DNA of 64,000 bases, taken from contig NC_133221.1 of the NCBI RefSeq assembly GCF_040436345.1, forward strand, positions 21,524,665 to 21,588,664. Direction: 5' to 3'. Positions within the stretch are counted from its first letter, which is position 1; the number at the start of each line of letters is the position of its first letter. This stretch comes from Pagrus major. Lineage: Eukaryota > Chordata > Actinopteri > Spariformes > Sparidae. Position numbers and translations under genes: made by a program. The notes below the pieces were generated by a model. The model did no database searches. It had not been told where the DNA came from and was given only the letters and a program-made list of their open reading frames with translations. This document shows positions 28,621-43,000 of the stretch, one piece after another.

Positions 28621-31349
28621 GGTCCACAGTTTCTCTAAATTACAAAAGAGTTCAACCCATGTGTCTGTGTTAAAACTGCGCTGTCTGAGGGAAGCTGTCG
28701 CTCCAATACAGTGCAATGCGCAACCAGTCTGTATGTGTAAGTTGAGCCCATGAGATGTCCACACCTCCTGAGGTTGGTGTTGCAGACAAGTGGTCAGCCT
28801 ACTGGAGGTAAATGGCGCACAGCACTGCATGGACTGTCTACTCATTTGTCTTTCTTGAAAAAAGCTGCTCGCAGATCCACCATTCCAACATGGGCCCTCA
28901 GGAGTGTATGCCCAGGTGACAAGAGTTGGAGAGGAAGGACACAGCATTAGCATCAATTCATCGCCTCTGTACATATTCTAGATTGAGCTTCTTGTAGTCT
29001 AATATTCCTTATGTAACCACTGATTGACAAACTGTCGAAACTGGTGGGATGTTGAAATTCTGGTAGAGGAATGCAAACGTCAGGGTTGTTTCTTCAGGGT
29101 TAAAGATGTGCTTTGAGCTTTTTTCTGCAGAAAAACAGGCCACGCAGAGATGGGCAGGGAAACATGCAGTGAAGCTGTAACATCATCCAAGAATATGTTC
29201 CATATTTGCTAAATTTAACAAGGTTTGAAATAAAAGGATTGCATTATGCAGATCACAAGGCCATACAGTAGCTTCATGGTATGGAATAGCAGCTGACAGA
29301 TTGAGTTTAACGGTCACAATATCACATGATAATTGTATAAATGTGACTAATTGGGAAAAATGTTCTGCGATTTGCGCTGCTATACTGAAAAGCTCTGGGA
29401 TCAGCTGTTACTTGTGGAAAATAAGAGTTGTAAAACGCTTGTTGAAGTTGAAATATGTTACATGTTGTGACCTTCCTCTCTTATTGGCCAATGTGCTCTC
29501 CATGCTTACATTAGCCTAAATTATGTCATTGCTCAGAGTAGGGAACGGCATTAGCTACGATAGCTAAAATGTTCTTGTACGTTACAGATGTTTTATGCAA
29601 CATGAACTTGTGAACCACGTCTTTATGTTTGTAAGTCGCCTTAAAGGTCCTGCAACTTCATTTATGTTAGGCACACGTTTGCACTAGTAATAACATCTTG
29701 GTTACAAAATGAAAAACATGCAGACAAAGCTTTGCATCAGTTCATTAATCCCATACTGTATGTATCTTGTGACCAGGAATTAGCTGATTATTTTTTAATC
29801 ATTGTGCTACCAAAGGTAACCGGCCATATTTTCATGCTCAACAATGCCAATGAATAATTGTGTCTTAAAATGCCTTTTTCTGGTCGTAACTTCCGCATGT
29901 TCCCTGCACGTTGAGTTTGCATGACTGATGTTTTTAAAAGGAAATTGTAAATACTAATTAGGTTTTATTTATTTGTTGCTATTTTGCAGATAACTCATGA
30001 ATGGTTCTAATTGATAATGAATATTTCAGTGCCAAGTCTGAAGCATTTTATTTAGGGATTTTATCATCACAAATAATGTGAAGGCTTACTTTTTGTTCTA
30101 GATATCTGTAGCACAGTAGCCACCACAAAGAATAATAAATGCCTACATGTTCTCATCGGGGGCCTCAGCTCCGGTCATTGTCAAGAAGTGCATTTACACC
30201 ATGTTTGTTTTGTCGAGGACTGCAACAATGTGAACGAGTTACAGTCCAGGTTGCTGTACAATTCAAGCTTTTATAAATGGGACATCATATAGACAGACAG
30301 ATGATGCCCTGTGGCCATGTAATACAGTCCTTAGTTATTTAGTACTGCCTGTTAGTTGTTTGGATTCTTACTGGGATTTCAGTTTGGTCATAGCGGGTAA
30401 CAACTATTAAATCCTCTCAGTAATGATGCATTTTGTTTCCAGTTTAAAGATGTCATCCATGTGTCTGTAAGAACTGCACACTGTACAATGCTTTAAAAAT
30501 ACACATTTAAAAACCTCTCAAGTCTTTGTTTTATCGAGTAGATTCATTGCCACAAATATTAAAAGCTTTTTGTCAAACGTCAGCAGTTGGAACGTTTTAT
30601 GGCACCAAGAAGGACATCAAGCTGCAAATGTTCTCTGTAAACCAGAATGTCCAGCTGCTAAAACATTCTTTATTCCAGCCCACTCAGTAACCATTTCACA
30701 TCAGTCATTTCCAATCCTCCAGGACCCTTTATAGTCTTCACCATTACAAATACGTGTTGTGCAGAGAGTCATGGGTCATTGTATTTTTTTTGATAAATAT
30801 TGATTAATTATAACTCCACTACAGTTTTCACTGGAACACTATCGTGTATAGTTACACAGAGCTGATAACTTGAAAGATTTACATGCACATCTTTTAGTAA
30901 TTCTTCTTACGCTGGATTATTTAAGACAAAATTTATTCAAAAATAATTACACAATTTCAAAGTTAAACTCATACAAAATACTTAAAACTAGAAATGCAGT
31001 GAAATCTAATACATTTTGTAAATCTCTATTTTTCTCACAGTGTTTTAAAGTAGTGCTTCTGTACACATTTGGTACCTAAAAAGTGATATTTATTCATTGT
31101 AAGTCTCTCAGGATGAAAGTCAGGTCCGGTTTTTCAAATGTTTTCAACTTGACGAGAGAAGCAGCATCCCAGTAACCTGCACCGAGGCTCTTCAAAACTC
31201 GTCAGCAGCTCCAAGTTTAACGTGACGGTTGTGATTTTGAGGAGTCTTCGCTGCAGTTTTGTGGTCATCACCTTATACATTCCCCACCAGGTGTGTGTGG
31301 CTAAGTAAGCTTGAACTGTGCTCAAGTGCGCCCTGTGTTTTTGTATGTT
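28621..31349. other. tprg1l 3' UTR and convergent spacer to wrap73
   Basis: Non-coding by inspection. Plus-strand AATAAA hexamers occur at 29229-29234 and 30134-30139 and could end tprg1l transcripts; the reverse signal at 31089-31094 (TTTATT) would end wrap73. The two genes are tail-to-tail and their 3' ends could come within about a kilobase of each other. Confidence 0.5.
31089..31094 (-). terminator. Candidate wrap73 poly(A) signal
   Basis: TTTATT on the plus strand, AATAAA on the transcribed sense, 256 bases after the wrap73 stop codon. Confidence 0.45.
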
Positions 31350-34300
31350 TTACTTGTCCTCTTGGTCAGTGTCCATGTAGCACAAACACAGCTGCTCCTT
31401 TCCGAGCAGGATCAGAGAGTCTCCACTGCAGTGCCAGTTTAGTGACTGGACCTGGAAACCACCTGGCAGGGAAGAGAAAGAGAGTGAGAAGTGAGATGAT
31501 TATGCATCAAATAAAGGTGAAAATAAAAGTATCAATACTTAGATACTACTTCGATACCATGTGTTGAAAATGAAATATCCGCATTCAAAATTCTTTGGAA
31601 TCATAAACAAAAAATAATAATAAATAAAACAGATCTACAATCTGATTTTCAACCCTGGGCTAAAGAGATATTGGCTTATTTTGCTATCCTATTTTCCTAT
31701 TTATACTTTTTTCTTTTTGCAGTGGTATCAAAACAGGCATCAAGTATCATTTTTATACTAGTTTGTAGCAAAATTCTAAATTCTGGTATCGTGGCAACCT
31801 TATTGTGCATCCTGAATCCACATTCAACCTCTCTCAGTTTGTAAACCAAAATGTGACACACATGAGCATCACATAGATATATACTGAGATACTGCAGATC
31901 TTGTTCTGTTTGCATTTTAAATTCTGACATCGGATCAGTGGTGAGATATCTTCCCTGTGCACGGGAAAATAAAGAGCAAAACTTTGACTTAAAAAGCATT
32001 TCACTGGGATCAATCCAATGTCATACCACATGAGTTCTAGGTTTGCTAGTCTTCAAAACTGAAACAGTGACCTCTTGCTGCCAACATGCAGAACTTATCT
32101 CGTGAAGCTGAACTAATCCTGACTGCACTGGCCCACTTCTACATCTGAGAACACTGTAATAGAGCTGTGTGATCTGCTGCTTGATATCTCCGACTCAGAG
32201 CATTTTACCTTCAGCGGGGACTTCGACGGAGACGCAGCCTGCCGGGGACCACAGATAGAGTTTGCTGTTGCCTGTACACAGTGCCAGTCGAGGGCGTCGG
32301 GGGTCCCACTGAAAGCACCGCACAGCCGAGGTCTGCTCGAGCACAGCCTCCAGGCTCATATTCTGCATGTCCCACACCCACACAACACTGGCCATGTTGT
32401 CTACGGTAAAAGAAACACAGACACTCAGTCAAAGCCACTCTCAGCTTGTAGAGCCATGAAACTGTAGCTTCACAGCAAAAAGAAGTCAATGTTTATATAA
32501 ATAAAGTAGAAACTGTTATTTGCATATAATACAGCTCTCTTGGGTTGACAATGAAGGTGAAAGTGAACAGCTGTAAGAAGTCTTACCATTTTTAGTGGCA
32601 AGATAGCGACTGTCTGAGCTGAAAGCCAAAGTAGCGACACCGATCTTGGGGTTGGCTCGGTCTGGATCTGGCTTGACGACAGGAATTTGGACTGGCAGTG
32701 GGCAGATCTCATCTGGAGTAGGCGACCACAACAAATGAGTTTATGATTAGACAAAGCTATATCAGACCTCAGCAGATTTACTCAAATACTACTTTTAGAA
32801 TATTTTTTAAATGATGGTAAAGCTGACATACATTTGCTTTGGGTGTTGAAGAGGGTGGTGCCAATTGTGATGTTGTGTAGCGACAGGTCATCACCGCCAA
32901 CAGCTGGCCTCCTCTCCACTTCTTTATACACAACCTGCAAACACAACAAACAGTAAATAATTGCACTACAGTGCCTTCACGGCTCATCATCATGAAGGCT
33001 GGAAAATACTCACAGCTTTTGTGTTGTTGATGGTTGCTGGGTGCTCAAACTGTGTGATTTTCTTCCATGTGATGTGATTGAGGATTCGCACCTGACATGA
33101 GGATAGTAAAGTCTTGTAAGTCATTTTGTACTGATATTGACAAATGCACACTCCAAATAATAGTCCAGATATTTTTACAGTCTGCTTTATACTGCTTTCT
33201 CAGGAAAGCAGTATAAAGCCATTTGTGGTTCACAGTGGACCTGCTCAAAGTCTGATTAATTACCTAGTGATGTCACATGAGTCAGTGTTGGTTGGTGATG
33301 AAGACATTAAGTTTAAAAATGAAAAAAACAGAGGTGTGGATTTAAAAATAAGTACGCTAATGAGACCTCTGTAGCCTACTGCTCATCTCTGCTTGAGGCA
33401 ACATTAGCCGCAACTAGCATAACACAACTGAATCTGTATGGTGTCTGTGAAACTGTTGGTGGTCGAGTTGCATTGTGAGTAATGTAGGCACCAGGTACGG
33501 AAAAACTGCCTGTCCCGAGTCTGAAAATGTAAGAGTGTAGTGTAATGTTAGTAATGCTAAATTAGTGGAGTTTGGTTTACAATGATTACTTTTCCCTCAT
33601 GTTAGTTGTGTTGTGTAAGGCTATAAAGTGATATGCTGAATGCTTATTTCTCAATGTCATTGGCCATCATTTGTTTGTCCATACTTTTTCATCATAGCTG
33701 CCAATGGCCAGGAACTGGCTGCTGGGGCTCCAGGTCACAGACTTGACACCCAGCGACCACTCATAGGCACTGTAGGTTGACAGCAACCGGCCGTCCAAAG
33801 AATACAGCAACACCTTGTACTGTGGAGATGATACACACACGAAACACATGGTCAATTGGAATACTGTAGTGCTTTAACAATAAGGATGCCTTATTTTACA
33901 GCTCTCTTACACAAGGCTTTGACATGATGTCAAAGGTTTTTTTCATGTTGCTAGTATGTAAAAGTAGCTAGTAATATAATATCTGTTTTCTGTTTATTTT
34001 ACTGCTTTAACATGTGAATTTCCTCTCTGGGAATCAATGAAGTCTCATCTCAAATTACATTGTATGTCTATGCTGAGGCAAGTACACTGTACATCTGTGT
34101 ACTTCTTTACAATTTATGATATGATGTGAAAAGATGTTGCACGTACCAAACAAACCAAACTGTTTAAAACATGGTTGTATACTTTAATGACAAGCCTTAA
34201 CCCATAATCCATCACATTCCCTTGTTGAGTCCATGTAGCAAATGACTCACCTCCAGACAGCTATCCCACACTGCCAGCACACAGCCATTGGGAGACCACT

Positions 34301-37300
34301 CCAACCCTGCCAGGTCCTGTGTCTCAGTCTCAAAATGCTGTGACAGAGTTAAGTTTGATTAAAATTACTATTCACTACACATTTACAGAAAAAAACACAG
34401 GCACTTCCTGAAGAAGATGGACAAACGGCCTCAATGTGTCTATGAATACATCTGCAGGGCATCTCAAATGATGAAAGTTTACTCTCCATCTCGGTCAGTG
34501 ACAATTTCAAAGAATGAATTTTTGGATCGTATGTGGTGGTGAAGATTTAACACCAAATCTTAAACCAAAAGTTCAAGTTTCTTCCACTGTTGCTAACAGA
34601 GCTTACTCAAATGTTTAATGTATAAGGATCATAAAACTGTCAAACTCTAATGTCATACTTACCCTGAGTAAATGCCAGTCGTCACACACAAATACACTAA
34701 CATAGTCTTTGCAGTCACGACGTTCAGCCAAGGCCATGTAGCAACCATCCCTGCTGAAATCTATACCTGTGGGTGAAAGATGATGGAGAGAGCTTTAACT
34801 TTATAGGAAACTACCAGTTCTGGCATATAATCCCCAGTATGATGTAAAAATCTTAAAATTACAGAGTAACAGCAGAGTTGAATTGAAAAATATACTAAAT
34901 ATCCTAAAAATATATCCACCTTATTTAGGTTTAATTCTTCCATGTTTGAGAAGCATGTATCAAGCAATCAAACACTTATAATATTCATTTTTGGCCCCAA
35001 TGATAAAAGTTGATTCCTCAGGGGTATGACACCATAAAAAATATATCTAACTCTGATCAAAATAATCTTTATGTAATGGATTTTCTATTATCTAGTCACG
35101 TTGGCACCATCAGGTCGGTGGTATGTAACTATCATGGCCATATTATTTATATGGCGACTGTGGGTTGCAGGAGGGCATAGTATTGCATGCAGAAAATGGG
35201 GAGAGTCATAGACAATCATTTTTCCCCAGGCTGCTGACAGGCCTGTTATGAAGAGCATGCCCCATTTACTGAAGAGGGGCACAGCTGTCAGCAAACAGGA
35301 CCATAGTCTGGCCACATACCCAGGGTCGCGCCACAAGGTAGAGAACGGCATGTGATTCATGGGGCATGCCGAGGCGCTCAGACCACTGGCCCTGTCCTCA
35401 GGTACTCCTGGTGATACATTTACCTCATAAGCCACAAGAAAACAAATAAAACAATGTTATTCTCATACTGACCCTTCTGACATGCTTTGGGATACTTGAT
35501 GTAAGACACAGCTTTGGTGCACAGGGACCAGACGGTGATTCTCAGCTGTCAAGGCACCAGAGGAAAGAGGGGGAAAAACAAACACACTGGATTAACTCCA
35601 GTGAAAGTATGACAAGCACACCATACTGCCAGGTAGCACAACGGGCATACACACATCCAAGTTAGTGCCTGAGAAATACTGGGCAGACACACATTTTGAT
35701 GATTTATTAAGCCAATAAAAAATAAATATGTATATACATATTTATTTTTTATAAACACATAACAAACATTTTGATAGAGGTCCTTTAAATATGATTATTA
35801 AAGAAATGTGAGCAAAATATGTAGTGAGTGAGACATTTTACAGTAAAAATGAACTTTTCAGAGCTCTCTAGTGGAAAAAACAGTTTTATTAGAAAATAAT
35901 ATTAACCATTCTGATATATAGTGAATCCAAACACCACATGTAAAAGAAATATATTGGATTAGGAATTGGGTTTTGAAGCGAACAGTGCTTTCACAAACCA
36001 CTTTGAGACATGACCACTTAGAATCTCTTCTAGATGTTAGTCTATATGAGATCAATTCCACAACAAGTCTTCGGTAAGAAGATCTTATCTGAGGCTGTGA
36101 TCTAATCAGTGTTGCGTATGGCGACTGGGTGTCAACAACAATTTTGTAAGCGTCACTAGCCCAATGCAGCCTCTAAGTGCTCCTCTACACCCAACAAGTT
36201 GTCCATCAGCAAGGCAGATCCAGGCTATAGTACAGACTAGCATGGTCAATCATGCCCTTTAACGGCTGAGGACAGAGTGCCTGATATCTTTGAAGAGGTC
36301 TATGATATAGCTCTGTGAGGGATACAAGACACTGACATGGTATCCTAATGGTTGGCCCTGTCGGGCCTGAGTGTGTGGAGTGTTGTCCATCAGTGTATTT
36401 CCACAGGGAATGGACACATGTTTAAGGGTTGCAGTCGCTAACAGGGATAGAAAGAGATTATACAGATTAAATTAGGATTTGAGCACATATTAAATTAACA
36501 GATCCAAAACAACATCTCGACATATGGCAGGAAAATAGGGCTGGTCCATTTAGTAGCCAAGATGTAATGTTAGACATGTTTGCAACATGTGTGACAAATT
36601 AACAGCGAGTTGCCTAGCCAGCAAGCTGTGTGAATTCCCACAAATGAGAAGCAGCGCCAAAGAATAACTATCTGGCCACAAGTCGGCATGACAAAGAGAC
36701 CACATGTGTTAATGCTCAGTTTTGACAGCAGTCACTCAAATACCCACCGGTCTCACTTCAACAAGACTGATGCCAACAAAAGCAGGTGGCACTCAGCCAA
36801 CAGTGCAGCATAAGTTTGACCCAAGGACTGGTATGACATGTGGTATCTTGCCCTTCAAGAAAAAGAAAGGAGCACATGACACTCACTGGGACACTGTTAG
36901 ACGATCTGTGGCCTGTACACTTGTTCAGTTGTCTGGGTGTTAAGGTCTTCACAGAGAAAGCTGTTGTTGCAATACCACGTTTACCAATAACAAATTCATT
37001 ATATTTAGTAAACATAATGATATTATCTACATTGACATACAGTTCACATTTATATGATACATAGATAATACATCTACGTTGTTTTCTACAGCTCACAGTG
37101 TTGTGAAAAGTGTCGTAGGTCAATAGTTGATGTTTTTGAAAAAAGATTTCTCATTTCTTTCACCTCTCTTAAACACAACTTCTGGCAGTTGTCATTTGGA
37201 ACAATCCCAATTGTAGGGGCATGCAAGCACAACACTGCGACATTAAAGGTGTTAAATGCATGGCGCTCAATACCTTCCCCTTTACTGCTTACAGTAAGCC

Positions 37301-39971
37301 AATATAATGTGAGTGCATGCAGCTCTGTCTGATCATGCTTTGAATGTTTAAAGACACCCTCCACATATGTATTATAGTATATATAAACTATAATTACCAC
37401 CTCGCAGTTGCGTATGCCTCCGCACACCAGTTAAACTGCTGTTCCTGAGCTATGATGAGGAATAATGGCCAGAACATTTTTTTGCAGAATATTATGATGT
37501 CACAGTGAAGTTGACCTATGATATGTGAAACTGGCAAACTTGTTTATTCCTATTTACATGTACTGTGTAGCTTTGAAATCTCATCAGTGGACAGACTACC
37601 GCTAGTTTTGGGTAAACTCAAGCTGTCATTTTCCTTCAGTCTATGGCGCAACAGGTAAATTAGGTCTCCAAACAAACGTTTGTGAAAGTGTTATTATTAA
37701 TGAGATATTAAACACATACAATTCAGATGAATGAGATGTATTGTGAATTCATTGTATTTAACTGGTGCATGATGCAGGGGTCTTCGACCTGGAAGTTATT
37801 GTAAACAACAGATTGGTTCTATACCATCATTCTATTACCAAATAACAGTGCTGTGTATTCTTGAACTATTTAAGTTTCAAACAGAGAAACATATTGTGTA
37901 CTACTTTCATCATCTTTTACATCACAGCCACATATTCTGGAGAGAACCCTCGAGCCATATATTTTCTTCAAAATATATTTTTGGCAATACAGATTTAAGC
38001 CTAGCCTTAATGCTCAGCTGTATTTTACATTTAAGAATGTGCAGAGCTGAAACTACTGAAGTGACAAGGCTTTCATCATAGTGTCCAGACGGACATTTGA
38101 ACTGAGCCAAGTCTGTCACCTAACTGGGCTGAAGTGTCGAACATCCTGTTTGGTCAAGACATCCAGCTGTGCAGACCCTGTAATATCACCTCACTGCACG
38201 CTTCCTGGACATCCCCTCAGCCATGGTGCCATGGCAACAAAGATCAACAGTACTCAAACACAAACACACTTATACTTCTTAGATGCCTTGAACCCACCGC
38301 ATAGGGGATGCAGAGAGATCAGGACCCGAAAGGCAGTGTAACTTTAAACTGGTTGGAGGAAGGTTAGCATGAGGAAAATAGGTGGGAAATGCTTATCCAT
38401 GTGGGGTGGTATGCAATAAGATCCTTAGTTGGTAAAGCTACACTTTAGATGAAGTATCCTCACCAAAGGTGAGCAACAGCTTAGGGATGGGGCCTAGGGC
38501 CTTGCGGGTGGTGTGAAAAGTCAAAACTCCACTACAACAGCTGCTGTTTATCCATCAGGGATGGAAAAATTCACGACTCTGCCAGGGTTAGCATAACTGC
38601 TGAAAAGTACATGCTGTAATTACAGACAAGTACATCTTTTTATTTCAGTACTGTTTTGAACACCATATGTAAGGATTCCCCATTAGGAAGCCCTTCCTAT
38701 AGTTCCATCACATTTTTACAAATGGAGTGGTTGTGCGAGTTTTTTAAAAAGCAATGGAGAAGCTGAAAATTGCTTCATAATATGGCCTGTGACTGTAATT
38801 AAGTGCTGGACAAAAAACTTCACTTGACATGTTATGACAAGACAATCTTCTTAAGAGACAACCAAATGGGACAATTGCAGCTAATTTCTACCATCACATC
38901 CATTTAATATCTATTAGCAAGTATTCATAACAAGAAAACCACAGAATTATGGAACATTCCCAGCAGGACAGTCTGTGGGCAACATGATAACTACAATCAG
39001 TTGTGTAGACCAACGTTACTGACAGCAACCTGGAACACAAATCTATCTATCAGCCATTCTTGTTGCATACCTCAAGCAGTGCGAGAGAATGGGCAAGTGT
39101 ATTTGATGCCTTATGGGCCTATCTGTCAGCAGAGGATTAGACTGCAGGCATTTCCCATAGGAAGCCATCTCAAACCAATATAGCCTATTTCTCCTGTTAC
39201 AGCCTCATGATTCTGCCAAGGAACTGGAGCCTCTCGCAGCCCACATGTAGGTATGGCTGGGCTATTGTCCCACGTTGCAGTGCAGCAGCTGCCTACGTTT
39301 GCAGTTTAGTCCAGTAGCATTGCTGCCAACAATGCTACATGTTAGCAGGGCTCCATCAGTACCGGCCAAGAATGCTATTGCTAATCCGATCCCAACAATG
39401 TAAAAACCATTAGAGAAGTCAAGCTCAATGATGTCCTTGGCTGGAGTTTTTCCACCCTCAGTTTATCACCCCTCAGCTGGTAAAGATTAACTTGGATGTG
39501 TGAGTGCCATTTTGTGAGGTCCTAAGATAAATGATCGGAATTCAAATGGGAGATGACTTGCGTGAAGTCTCACAATACATAGGCTTGGTTTCAGCAATGC
39601 GACTTTCTATTAAATCTGTGAGATGGCGCCACCCCATATTTGAATACAGCTGGGTTTTTTTTGTACATGTCTGCCTCCAAAAAGGTCCTACCTTGAGGCC
39701 TTTAATGAACACCTCAAGAGCATTTCTTTCTGGTTTGAAAAAAGGTCCTCACCTGTAGTCTGCCACTGAAACCCTTATCAGCGCTCAAGACTGATGTGTT
39801 TTTTCATGTAATTGTTAAAATGTCAGCTGTGAGCTAATAAATTATCATGTACCTACAAATCAGGTAAAGATTTAAAGATATTCTGTTTCGAGTAAAAAAG
39901 AAAACGCACTGCAGCAGCTAGAGAGACAGCTAGACACACACGCGCAGCCAGCAAAGCAGATTTGACACGTA

Positions 39972-40042
<71 letters not shown>

Positions 40043-43000
40043 GCACGATCCACACCAAAGGCAGCTGTCCCTAAACAAGTTAATATAGCAGGCTGTTTAT
40101 GAGTGGGGCTGAAATTCAAGCCTGACACGAACACCCGTCTGGCACAGCCTTAATGAAATCTTGGTCTGAGGTGAAGGTAAGTTCAGTGGGCCCCTTGGCA
40201 CTGTAGCAGACAGTGCCTACTTTGCCTCTGTTAAATTAGTTTTGGAGCCTCAACTACTAAAGGATTCTCAGTAACAGTAAGCAGTACATGACTTCCTGCT
40301 CATACTAGCCACATGATAAGGACAGTGAGAAACAGATTTTTGAATGCAGAACACCACAAGTGAGAGGATGTCTTGACATGGACTACTATGAAAAGCTTCA
40401 TCATTAAACTATAAAAAACAATATCCATTGATAGCTTATAAAAAACCTGGCCATGGAATGATGACTGTGGATTGATATGTCCCATTTCCTCGTGACTCAC
40501 AGTGTTTTCTTAGGGCTCGTGAACAGATATATTTCATTTGGTGTGACTTGTTTAAACAGAATTAAACTGCAGTGCCACTTGAAGTTTAGACTTGTGTAAG
40601 GTTAAATAATGAAAAGTATCATTATCTGACCTTTGTCATTATCCAGTGATTAGGACAGGATTACCTATCTCAAGAAACAAGCCCACCAAAGATGTGCTTT
40701 AGGGAATGCTGGTATAGGGTTAGTACTTTTATCAAAACATCAGAATTAAATGAATCACAGTGAGTAGCTAAAAGAGGTTATGAAGGGATGTGATGGTTGC
40801 AATCACAAGTTACTTGACACAGTGCAGGAGCAATTTCTGATCATAAAGGAATGTTTGATTTTGTGTCTCATCTGAATGTTTGTGAGTTGACATGTTTCCC
40901 CACTGTATTTAACATTTGTTGATTTATATAATTGCATAATTATTATTGGTCACTTTAAAAATTCTCCCACATACAGATGCATTTAGGAAAAAAATACTTT
41001 TGCAAGGATGAGTGAAAGTCACACTCTGTTCTATGCAGACACCATATTTCTTTTGGGAAGGAGCCTTCATTAATTTCCATCCTGTTCCTTTATTTATTTA
41101 TTTTTCTTGAAGATGCAGACAAACACAAAGCAGACATGCCACAGACACTTGCACTCCTTGCACCCTTCTCCAGACCAGACACAGTTGCGTGGTGGGTTCC
41201 AACACCTGTCAAGGGATTCCTGGAGTCAGCTTCAGCATGACAGACATGGCCCACCACGGTGCCCCCATCATATTCCACATGGCTCAAGGGTAGCTGCTAT
41301 AGCTTCTCACCCCTTGCAACATGTGCTTACTATGGAATGAATTTAAACCTGTAGTCTAGAGGCATAGAATGAAACTAAATGCATCTTTATTTGTTTCATT
41401 CTGCTTTATAAACAACACTCAACATCTCCTGACTCTTTTTCTTCAGAAGTGATCGATAAACAGTGCCTTTTACAGAACACAAATTTCAAGCTTGTAAAGT
41501 AATGAAGTTAAAGCTGTGGGGTGGTATATATGATTATGCGGTACGGAAGCCCTGAAGGGCCATGCATTCATACATTTTATTTCCTCCGTTTTCCCGTGAT
41601 AACGAGTTAATTTCATTTGTTTTCTCGAGATCTCGAGTTATTATCTCGAAATAACGACTGCCGTTTTCCCGAGATAACTGGATAATTTTCTCGAGATCTC
41701 GAGATAACGAAAACTTTGTTTTCCCGAGATAACGATATAATTAATTCGAGATCTTGAGAAAACAAAACGATAGTGTAGTTTATTAAATCATTGCAAGAAA
41801 CATCATTCAGTGTAGCAATGTCAGAGGAGCAGGAGCATATCGATCACCGTGTCACATATCTTTTCAATCAAGGCCTGACACAGGCTGAAATAGCATTATG
41901 CCTTGCCATTAGAGATAATATACAATCTAAAAAGACGGTTAGCAAGGCTTCAGCTATATCGGCAGCGCAATCTAAGTGAGCCTGATGTCGTCATTAACTA
42001 CATAGCTGACCAGTTACGAAGTCCCGGGCGTCTCCATAATCTCAGGCCTATCATATCACAGTCATTATCTCGAGATCTCGAATTAATTATATCGTTATCT
42101 CGGGAAAACAAAGTTTCATTATCTCGAGATCTCGAGAAAATTATCCCGTTATCTCGGGAAAACCGTAGTTGTTATTTCGAGATAATAACTCGAGATCTCG
42201 AGAAAACAAATGAAATTAACTCGTTATCAGAAAACGGAGGAAATAAAATGTATGAATGCATGGCCCTTTAGGGCTTCCGTAATGCGGTGAATTGCTAGAG
42301 GCTCAATATTATGGTATGAAAGAATTTCCACAAGCCACTCAGCCTACCGAAGAAAGACCCCATTATATTTTATATTAGATTTTTTAAGCTGTCTAGTATC
42401 ACCTCAAAAATCCAGCATTGGTCAGGCTATAATACATGGATTGATTCATTAATGTACATTGATGAAGGCCCAAAACACCACTAGCCTTGCTCAGGTCAAG
42501 TTGAGTTAAACTTCAAACTTCACAATGCAAGAATTTGCTTAATTTGGCCCTTTTATTAATTAAATTGATGCCACATGTACTAAGAAGTGCAATTTCATCA
42601 CAACTTCTGTTTATGTGAAAGACAAAAAAGTAAGCTCCTTTTCATCCTTTACTTGCCTCCAAAGTGAGACCTGTGTTTTCATATTGCTACATTGAGACAA
42701 CTACTGTTTTCACTAAATGTAAGAACAAATCCAAACCATTTTACAACATGGCAGTGCAACAATCTAAAGGAGCTCCGGCTGACTGATTAGTTTGTTTAAA
42801 AATACTTTTTAAACTATTACTGACTCTTCGTTGATTTGCTGCTTTCATCTTTTAATTGTTTTGTTTTTTTAAATCTTTTTTGGTTTGGGTGTTTATTTAT
42901 CTTTTTTGCTTCACTTAACTAAGTTCACTATTATTATTTGCACAGAACATCATTAATAGGACTTGCTGCCAAACAAAACTCCAGACCTACATTGAAAGAG

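Noticed and set aside
41818-42271. Functional transposase or host gene inside wrap73 intron 3
   Set aside because: The frame is shifted near 41930 and runs into the inverted arm; the catalytic domain is missing.
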